Positions 55,512 to 64,000 of a stretch of DNA of 64,000 nucleotides are shown in pieces (position 1 is the stretch's first letter; each line of letters opens with the position of its first letter). The notes beneath the pieces are model-generated. The model was not told where the DNA came from and searched no databases. It saw only the letters and a list, made by a program, of their open reading frames with translations. The DNA is from Nothopassalora personata (taxonomy: Eukaryota; Ascomycota; Dothideomycetes; Mycosphaerellales; Mycosphaerellaceae), in assembly GCA_033816765.1 (NCBI GenBank), contig CM066288.1:1426001-1490000 (forward strand), in the 5' to 3' direction. The position numbers were made by a program, and so were the translations under genes.

Positions 55512-58500
55512 ATGGCGACTTCCGAGACATCCGGTAGTACCGGTATCCTACCGTAAGCTACTATCGTTCTTAAGAGTCCTAACTAATGGGACAAGTTTAA
55601 TAGGCAAATAGAGCTCTACGTAGAGTCTCTAAACATCTAGAAGTATGTAGATCCGACCGGCACCGCCTAGGAGCCTATCGAGCCTATGTATATAAGCATA
55701 GACGAGATCTACGATATATACTATTTAGCATAGGAAGGCAATAAGGCTATAGATCGTAAGTTCCTTAAACTTAAGCAGTCTAATGCCGACCGTAAGTAAC
55801 GGTAGTACGACCTATTCGCTACCGCTAGGTCCAAGTTAGTTACATACCTAATTCGGACCACTACCGATCTTAGGCACGAGCTTATGTACGGTAAGAAGAC
55901 CCTTAGAGACAAGTACAAGGCTCTATAGGGCTAGTATAGTCTAGACGATATGCTGCGTAAGCGGTAGCTTACCCTTAAGCTATCTAGGCTTTAAAAGAGC
56001 TAAGCACGGAGGATCGACGACTAGTGCTTAGACTAGCTTATCTTATAGACTAAGATAGCTAGGTATAGGCACGCCGAGTACGACGATCTTAGTAGGCATC
56101 TACTACTTACTATTTAGTAGAAAGCACTAGCATTTAGTACTACTCTATATAATGAGTAGAGACGCGATAGCGAAAGCCTACTATTATTAAAGCTTACTAA
56201 GCGATACCTCAAATAGATCCGCGACACTATACTAGTTATAAGCAACGGTCGATTAGTCTTTATAACCTTCGTAGGCGAGCTATTAGCCGAACACGATCCT
56301 CTAGAAGTCCTACCGACCCTAGTACCTATAGTAGGCATAGGGGGTAGGAATAATAACAATAATAACACGCGTAGCCGTAGCCGCGGCGACAAGAGCCGTA
56401 ACCGTAGTAATAAGGACAATAAGAGCAGTAATAAGCTAAGCGGCTACTAGAACATTACCGGCGAGCCTAAGGACAATTGCTATCCGTCGCTAGGTAAATG
56501 CGATGTAATTAACCCTAAGATCCGCCTATTACTAGATTAACGTATAGAGTAGTAGAAGAAGCACTGGATTAACTTTATTAACTACTATATAGGCGACGAT
56601 AGTAAGCGTCTCTTAAAGGTGCTTAATCGCTATAGTATAGATAAAGAACGCGACAAGGCCATTGCTAAGGGTAAAACAACACTAAATGGCTTCACTAGCC
56701 TTACTGTCCTTTTAAGCTTAATAAGCTAATTAAGCTTCAACTTTAGGGATTGTTAGGTATACGATAACTGCTCGGACACCTACGTTATTAATCACTATAA
56801 TTAGTAGGGCGTAGAGTTCATTACTAAGCGCCTAACTACCGCCTACATCTAGGCTGGAACTACCACGTTCCCTATTACAGCAATAGGGCGTGTTTACATA
56901 AAGATACAGGGGTATTCATTCAACTTCATAGATGTTACCTACTGCCTAGGCTTTTATGTGAACGTTATCTCTTATTCTCGTATAGAAGTAGCCGGACTCT
57001 AGTAGTATGGCTGCACTAATTCGGTATACTATAATGACACTAAATTAATAGATCTACACCGCCCGACTAGTACAATCCCCTTCTTTAAGGTAGTTACACC
57101 GCCTTAATTAGAGATAGTCTACTAATAGCTATTAAGTACCGATAGGAGCATCCTACTAAAGATTACTAAGAAACACCGCATAGCGCACTTTATTAGTACA
57201 ATTAGTAAGGGTGATACTATGCAAACACCGCCTATTTAGGGCTCTAACGGCGACCGTACCGTTTTAGTAGTAATAAACAGCATAGGGGGTACTAAAGGCG
57301 CTACTACATCTAGTAGAAGCCCCATTAAACACCGTAAGCTCTCCGGGCGCTAGTAGCATCAAATATTTAGCTATATTAGTATAGAACGTATTAACTAGTT
57401 ACCCTATCGGGTTAAGGGGGTGATTATTAAACCTAATAGTCCTAAGGCACCCCTTACTATACATTGTAGAGTATGTAGTCTTACTAAGGTACACAAGGTT
57501 ACTAATCGGGTGGCGCCTATTCGGGTAATGACTCCCTATAGCTACATAGCTATAGACCTAGCTAAGTTCACACCCGCCTATAACGGAGACCGGTACATGG
57601 TCCACTTCTACGATCTGGATACCTATAGTTACTTTTAGTTTACCGTTAAGAACCGAGACTAGCAATTAGTCCTTGCCTACTTTAATAGTCTATTAAGCTT
57701 TATTAACTTTATTAGCCGTAGATTCGTGTGCTTCTATAGCGATAACGAACTAGCTATTCGAAAGAGGTTCCGCTCTACTATTAACAGTAATTAAATTAAA
57801 TAGTACAATACTACTAATTACGCGGTAAACTAGGACCTAGTAGAACGAGCGGGCGGTATTATTATCACGATGTCCCGCACGATCCGGATCCACGTACGAT
57901 TACCTAAGAAGCTCTAGAACGAGTGCACCGCAGTAGCCTACTACATCCTCTAGAGGTCACTAATCCAATTAAAAGGATGGAAAACGCCGTTCGAATTGGC
58001 GACTGGCCGTACACTAAATGTAGGCTATATAGTAGTCTATAGATGCCTTGCCTACGTATTTATTTATGGACCTGACTAACTAGGCAAGACTAAGAAGCTC
58101 CGAGAGCGCGCCCTTATCGGCTACCTTGTAGGCTACGACTCTACTAACATTTATAGGGTGTGGTACCTATCGAAAGATAGGGTTATGCGGGTAAAGGACG
58201 TCCTCTTTAATGAGACCACGTTCTACGACCTATTAATTCTTACTACTAGTTACTTAACCCCTATTAAGAACATCGCGACGGTAGAACCGGCTAAAGAGCC
58301 TAAACAGTACTACGACCTATATGTGGCTTACTATAAGCACGACATAGCATAGGCCGAGGGGGTGGAAGAACAGGCCTAATAGTAGCCGCTCTATTAAAAC
58401 CCTCGTTAATACTATTAAAACGCCTATTAACTCCTCCTTAGGCAAGAACCACACTAGCTAGAGCACCGCTTCTTAGTAGCATTTAATCACCTAGAAAGTG

Positions 58501-60768
58501 GTAGCAGTTTCGAGCTACCTAATTAGCTATTAATAAATGACGCTATAACCCCTACACTTTTACGAGACTAGGTTAAATCCGGGGTCGAACTAGCGACTAA
58601 TAAGAGCATAGAGAACTCTAACTACAATAATAACGCGGTAAATAACAGTAACGCGTCTAAATAACAGTATATTAACACACTATAATGCAGTTAATAGATA
58701 CCCTTATAGAGGAAGATCATAAGGAGATTATGGTAGAAGTAGATGCTTCGACGACTTTAGACGTCGCTACCGCTCCTCCCCCCTTAGCAATCCCCTTTAA
58801 AGAACTTAGCTAAATAGATAACTTTTCCGCTAATACTAATTACGCCCTTACCGGATCCGGCAAGAGACTTAGAACGGCCTACTTCTACTATGCTCTACAT
58901 AATATCATGGTTGCTAACGTTGTTATTAGCTAGATAGCGGGCATCCGCTAGAGACCTCGTTATCTAGGCCGTAAGTACTACGATGTCCTTCGATCCGAAC
59001 GCATACGCGACTTCTCTCCTCTACGCCGTGTTAACACTATCACGTCGATGCACCGCGATAACCTTCCGCCTGAACCTCTAAACTACCGTGCCGCTAGAAA
59101 GCACCGCTTCGCCTAATAATAGCGTAAAGCTATAGCTAAGGAGTTTACTAAGGTAATCTCTACTAGTACATTCAAATAGGTAACTTAGTAAGAGAAGGAT
59201 CATAATGCTTAGTAAGAAGAGGAGGGACTTTAGCTACTACTACCGCTAAAGTAGGTGTACAAGTATAAGCTAGATAAGTATAGCATACTAAAGAGCTTTA
59301 AGGCCCGGCTATACGTAAGAGGAGATCTATAGGGCATACACTTAGATACATACGCCGCTACACTACTAGTAAGCATGTTCCGCCTCTACTGTGCTATAGC
59401 CGCGAGCTTCGACCTAGAAGCTAAACAGTTTAATGTTATAAATGCCTTTCTAAATTCGGACCTACCGTACACTATGTACCTACAACTACCTCCTAGAATC
59501 GACCGACCATCGGATGGATCTAGCTATGCTCTTAAACTGATTAAGGCTCTCTACGGACTTAGGGAATCCCCTCTCCTTTAGTATAACTCCCTTACTGCAA
59601 CGCTCTCCTCTTTAGGCCTAGTTCCCCTATTAGACTCTAAGTACATCTATTATAACGATAAGGTTATGTTCTTCTTCTACGTGGACGACCTAGTTATGCT
59701 CTACTATCGTAAGAATAAGGCCTATGCGGCACACATTAAGTAATAGCTTCTTAACGCATACGAGATGCACGAGCTTAGAGATCTAACCTAGTTCTTAGGA
59801 ATTAAGGTAACACGAGACCGGTAAAAGAGACTACTATAGCTCTCATAAGAGGACTACATAGAGAAGCTCGCCGCTAAGTTTAGTATATCTACTAGCGTAC
59901 GTAAAACTAATGTGCTAGTAGATCAACACCTCGACTAGACGGTGCCCGAGGGTTACGTCGTAGACGCTATAAAGATCCTTACGTACTAATAGCGCATTAG
60001 GTCTCTAAACTTCGTAGTAATATACACACGCCTAGACATCGCCTTCTCCTTGTTAATGCTCTCGTAGTACCTAACTAAGTTAACGGACATATATCTAAAG
60101 CTTACGGATTAGTGCTTACGCTACCTCCTAGAGACTAAGAACCTCTACCTTGTGTATAGCGCTAGTAAGTATATTACTGGCCTATATAGTTAGCCTAAAC
60201 ATCTCGGTAAGAACTATAAATTCTTTAGCGCATTAGATGCCTCCTACGGCATAAACGTCGATAGGACTAGCTCTAGCGGATAGATCTTTATACTGTTTAG
60301 CGGACTAGTCGATTATAAAGCCTCTAAGTAGATTACTGTTACTAAGTCCTTAACCGAAGCCGAACTCCTTGGCCTATTATAAGCGGCATTAGAGCTAATC
60401 TAGTAGGAACGTATCTTTGCCGAGATCCATCTCGAGTTTAACTAGTGCACACACCTATACTATAATAACACCTAGACTATTCGACTTGTTAACTAGTAAG
60501 GGCAAAAGCTTAACACTAAGCTACGCTATGTTAACATCCATTACTATTAGCTCCGCTAGAGAGACTAACGAGGAGATATCGAGATTCGGTATCTTAATAC
60601 TAACGACATGCCTATAGATAGGCTTACTAAGCTACTACTACTATAAAAGCATAAGCACTTCGTAAAGCTGCTTAACATAGCTAAGGAAGGCGTAGATCTA
60701 CGCTCCTTAGCGCCTACTGTAGATACTAACACTAGCCGTATTACCTTAGGAGGTAATGATAACGCTTA
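55512..60768 (+). pseudogene. gag-pol relic of copia B
   Basis: The gag reading starts at ATG 55512 (MATSETSGSTG). It is followed by the basic Arg/Ser/Asn-rich segment (about 56350-56440) and a CYPSLGKCD pair in place of a canonical CCHC knuckle. Then come the protease/gag-pre-integrase region (about 56750-57010), an integrase start with eroded HHCC (about 57350-57420), the integrase core (about 57550-57900; IAIDLAKF, YSDNE, ERAGG), RT with intact YVDD at 59678-59689, and RNase H from about 60,190. Many TAG stops and at least one frame change between the integrase and RT parts make it inactive. Confidence 0.88.
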
Positions 60769-62032
60769 AGATGCGTAGGCCTACTACACTAGTGGCTCTT
60801 CTCGGCGCATTACAGTATGCACGACATAGTGATTAGCCACCACTAAGCGCGACTTCCCTTTTATCCTTTTTATGCTAAAATAGGAAGGAACTAGTAGTAG
60901 GACTGCATAAAAACACCTCTTTAGTTCTAAACCCTTCCTTTTTCTTTAACTAACATAGACCAGTAGAGGCTGTATAGTATGTTCGGTACTACTATCTCCT
61001 CTACCGGCTCCGTACTACCGCCTAGCGCCGCTAGCGCCGCTACCGCTAGAGTAAGCGTCCACCATTCACCGGCGCTGCCCTAGTACTATCATTACTAGGT
61101 GTTTCTCGGACTCCTATTGGCCTATAGCAAAAGGACCGGAAACACCCCTATTACTAGTAGCGGTGTAGCGTATAAGCACCTATAACGGCGTAGCTAATTA
61201 TAGGCGCCGAAACACTATTAACCTCGCTACTAGTAGCATTACTATTACTACCTCCGTTTAACGAACGCTATGACATTATCGTTAATCCCTCTATTATCGT
61301 CCTCACCTTACTTAGAGATAACATCTCCACCCGTAGCACCTGTAGCACTACCGTCGATAGGATGATCCTTACCCTAAGTAGAAAGATAAGGCCTTTATAA
61401 GCTATAAAGACCTTTTATTAGGCAAAAGAGTTCCTACCAGGACGTAGCTAAATGGTAATCTCTACCTAAGGTAGGAAGCGGAGTTCTCTAAGACCGTGAC
61501 CGAAGTTATATATGCGTGGTTATTAGATAGTAGTAAGGCACCCTAATTGCCGAAGCAATAGCGTACTATAACACCTAGGATTTTGATTAAGAATAATGGA
61601 GCGGACATTAAAGCGGACGATAGGCTAAGCAATAAATTCAGTAGATATAATAACCCCTAGGACTCGAACCTACAACCTTACATGTCCGTTGAAATGTAGG
61701 GAGATAGTACGTCTTACCGTTTAGTACTATAAGAATAGCTTAGCTACCCTACCGGACAAGATTTATATCGTTCAGAACCTATTATATAGGTTAACTATAG
61801 TGTAAGGGACTTGGTAAGATTGTGAATAGGGATGTAAGGCTAGGACAATAGCCTTACCTAAAACGCTAACTTAGCGCCCTACTATGTAGCTCATAATGGA
61901 GCTCCAATAAGTACGTAGTAACGAAGCCTAACGTTATGAGGTAGGTGGGTGGGGTGATAGGTAATGGATAGGGTGCACGCGATTACATGCGATTAGCTTA
62001 TTCACCTATAAGCCGCATGAGCTAAGGGGGTG
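60769..62032 (+). other. Long 3' non-pol region of copia B
   Basis: About 1.26 kb, colinear with the corresponding region of copy A. The equivalent of the ATG at 47513 is ATA here (60955), a TG to TA change. The minus-strand B-box-like motif is kept at 61660-61670. No known domain was identified. Confidence 0.7.
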
Positions 62033-62238
62033 TGTCACGATCTAAGCGTGTACCGGCGCTATAGCCTAATTAAACCTAAGGTAGCAGCCGCCAAGAATTA
62101 GGTGACATTAATTAGTCACCTATAGCCTTTTTATAAGTAGCCCCTTCAATTCTAGCTTAGACACATGTAATCTACTATCTACTTTTAAGACACCTTTATA
62201 AGCCTATTTTATAACTTCTAACCACTTATAACGTAATA
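62033..62238 (+). repeat. 3' LTR of copia B
   Basis: 206 bp, starting TGTCACGATC, ending AACGTAATA, preceded by the purine tract AAGGGGG and followed by target duplication GAGGC (62239-62243). Confidence 0.93.
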
Positions 62239-63530
62239 GAGGCTAGTAGAGTTAGCGTAGTACTCTTTACACGTCCTTTACCTTTACTACCCGGTAGTAC
62301 CTAACGTAGCTAAGGCTATTGCTAGCTAGATAGTCTAGGTTAATCTATGCTATCCTCCGGGGACGCGGACTTCTTAGTAATAGTACCCTCTATAAAGTAT
62401 AGAAGGCTATCCTTATAAACGGCTAGGCGGTGTCTTCTAATAATCTCCCTACTCTTAGCCGACTACGGATTAATAGTACGTGCTTTAGCCTCCCTATCGC
62501 ACCGGGTAAGATTACTAGGCTCTAGAATTCGCTTACGATCTATGCCCTTACGGCCGATCCTTATACGCTAGATTAATGCCCTCTAAATTCTACTAATAGC
62601 CCTACTATAGTCTAGGTACTTGTTAATAAAGGCCGTGAACTAGCGGCGCCCGCTATTAGTACTATAAAGCTCGGAGATAACGCGTCGATTAAGAATCTTA
62701 TTGTCTATCTACTATAGCTAGTAGCGGGTAAGCGTAGCTCGAAGAGTCTTCTCTCGGTTACGAATCTCTAAACCGGTCTTACGAATCTTACCGACGATAG
62801 GAAACAAGACATTAAGCTTCTTATTACTAAGGAATTTATCCTAGTAGCTCTTACCTATACCGCTCTTAACTTCCTCGAAAAATAGGTTAACCTAGACGGA
62901 GTAGTCTTCGAACACCTTCTCGAAGCCCTTATAGAAGTCCTTTAATACCTTAACCCGCTTCTAAGGACTAAGCTCTCGGAACATAATATTAGCGGCGGAC
63001 TTCGGCGTGTTCGTGTTAGTAAGGATATGCTTAACGTTATCCGGTAGGCGAAGGGACTCGAACAAGGTCTAAGGTAGGCGGGTAAGCCTAGTAATAGTGC
63101 TAGTAAGCGCTATGCTCGAGCTAGCCGGGCGTTACGATTAACTAGCCAAAGCTATAATAACTAGGATTCGCTAGTAGTAAGATCGAAAGAGCTAGCTATC
63201 TCGTAGTACTACTCTAGAGTATTAGTAAGCTTTAAAAGCTTAGTGTCGGGGTAGGGGCTTTAAAGAAGGCTAAGGTCGTAAAGAGAGAGAGGCTAAAGAA
63301 CCGTCTAATGTATATAGTAGTAGTAGATAGATGTGTTAGTAGCTCTAGTAATAGTGTTAGTATTTAAAGAAAAGGAGAGTAAGTAGTAGGTAGAGAGCTA
63401 CGCTTAAGTATGCCTCTTAGCGTATGTCCCTATAACCGTTATAAGGTAGTAGCGCCGAGACCGGTCTTATAAGTAGTAAGAGTAGTACTATTAAGGTTAT
63501 ACTAAAGGTCCGATAACCCTACATATAACC
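62239..63530. repeat. Unidentified RIP-treated repeat block (right part)
   Basis: Continuation of the sequence interrupted by copia B. A minus-strand reading over about 63,070-62,520 has long stretches with few stops (for example FYKGFEKVFEDYS, then FFEEVKSGIGKSY, with TAG at likely Gln or Trp positions). It looks like a real but unrecognised protein of a mobile element. Confidence 0.5.
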
Positions 63531-64000
63531 GAAAACCAGTGCTGGTAACTACCTAGGTAAGCATTCGGTAGGGGCATGCTACGCTATTACGTAATCCGAT
63601 TTACCGGTCCCGGGACCGGTAAATATAACTCTACTAACTAAGGTCTAACTAAGGTAAGAATACCCTATAAAGTGAAGTCTAGATAACCGAATCGGCTTAA
63701 TAAACTAAAGGGCATATACAACACATGCCTAAGGGAAGTAAACTCCGTACGCTATTACTAACTAATTAGTTCTTAGCCTCGATCCTACTAAACTGTAAAA
63801 TTTCGGCTATAGAAAGGTTATAAGGCCTAACCTATAGCTTCTTAGATTCCGGTTTAGGATACGATCCCCTTTCGTTAACTCCTATAGGTAGCACGTCTTC
63901 GTCGGCGATAGGCTCGATCTCGTTCGAATTACTACTATCTTCGCTATTAGCGACGCTATTAGCGACTTCTCCCTCCCCTATTACGAGATCGATCCTATTA
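63531..64000. repeat. RIP-treated repeat with a 24-bp perfect palindrome
   Basis: A perfect palindrome with half-site TTTACCGGTCCC lies near 63,600-63,623; its 16-bp core also occurs near 52,256. A + frame starting at an ATG at about 63,725 reads MPKGSKLRTLLTN and then meets TAG stops; it may be the start of another element protein that runs out of the window. Confidence 0.5.

Larger units (their letters stand above)
55145..62238 (+). mobile_element. Ty1/copia LTR retrotransposon, copy B (complete, RIP-mutated)
   Basis: 7094 bp with two 206-bp LTRs and a perfect 5-bp target duplication (GAGGC). It has the same architecture and orientation as copy A. The gag start ATG (55512) is kept, and longer open stretches survive than in A (for example 72 codons over the integrase start at 57420-57638), so this copy seems less heavily mutated. 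Compared with A it lacks two short segments in the 3' non-pol region, together about 80 bp. It is inserted in an unidentified repeat. Confidence 0.95.
34900..64000. other. RIP-treated nested retrotransposon island
   Basis: From about 34,900 to the window end, CA and TG dinucleotides are nearly absent and TA is abundant; in the first 180 bases I count about one of each. The longest frame between stops is about 100 codons, and most stops in the relic reading frames are TAG, as expected from CAG to TAG and TGG to TAG changes. This is the mark of repeat-induced point mutation, the premeiotic fungal defence against duplicated DNA. Cytosines outside CpA are spared, so GC content remains moderate. 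Confidence 0.92.

Noticed and set aside
56114..56419. 101-codon minus-strand frame with Ser/Leu/Arg-rich sequence (also at 42689-42919)
   Set aside because: It is antisense to the basic Arg/Ser/Asn-rich segment of copia gag; openness comes from composition, and it has no motif or start context.
34900..64000. Giant Starship-type element
   Set aside because: No DUF3435 captain gene or typical cargo was recognised; the readable parts are LTR retrotransposons with their own LTRs and target duplications.

Overview
The window is nuclear DNA of a filamentous ascomycete (Pezizomycotina; Dothideomycete-like is an inference). The evidence is short GT-AG introns of about 50-110 bp, compact genes on both strands, fungal families (HET relic, septin Cdc3/AspB, Exo70, 2EXR-type protein, Mss51), and a 29-kb block of retrotransposons degraded by repeat-induced point mutation (RIP).

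Positions 1-34.9 kb form the gene-rich part. In order: the 3' part of a Ser/Pro-rich fungal protein (+); a graveyard at 3.9-6.8 kb with a HET-domain relic, a truncated MFS transporter and perhaps another broken membrane protein; septin Cdc3/AspB (-); exocyst subunit Exo70 (-); a cPLA2-type phospholipase (+); a polytopic membrane protein broken by two in-frame stops (+); an alpha/beta-hydrolase (-); a 2EXR/F-box-like protein (-); mitochondrial ribosomal protein uS4m (-); a La protein (+); a disordered hypothetical protein (-); a Tim17/22-like membrane protein (-); eIF4B (+); a possible small gene; a small secreted Cys-rich protein with a frame problem (-); and Mss51 (-). Several genes needed introns inferred from the sequence. 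Septin and eIF4B both appear to begin with a 4-nt coding exon, ATGG. The themes are housekeeping: secretion and septation (septin, Exo70), mitochondria (uS4m, Mss51, the Tim17-like protein, perhaps the phospholipase), and RNA binding or translation (La, eIF4B).

Positions ~34.9-64.0 kb are a nested transposon island. CpA and TpG dinucleotides are almost absent, TpA is in excess, and stops (mostly TAG) interrupt every frame. Readable elements are: an unidentified repeat (34.9-37.4 kb); a minus-strand Ty3/gypsy chromovirus (37.5-40.9 kb); a plus-strand Ty3/gypsy element (41.3-52.2 kb) split in its gag by a complete Ty1/copia element A (41,640-48,811; TSD ATACA); an unidentified block (52.2-55.1 kb), itself split by a second complete copy, copia B (55,145-62,238; TSD GAGGC); and further unassigned repeats to the window end. 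Both copia copies have 206-bp LTRs, a primer-binding site matching the anticodon arm of initiator tRNA-Met (half-tRNA priming), and an unusually long 3' non-pol region. No cellular gene was recognised in the island, and the window ends inside it.
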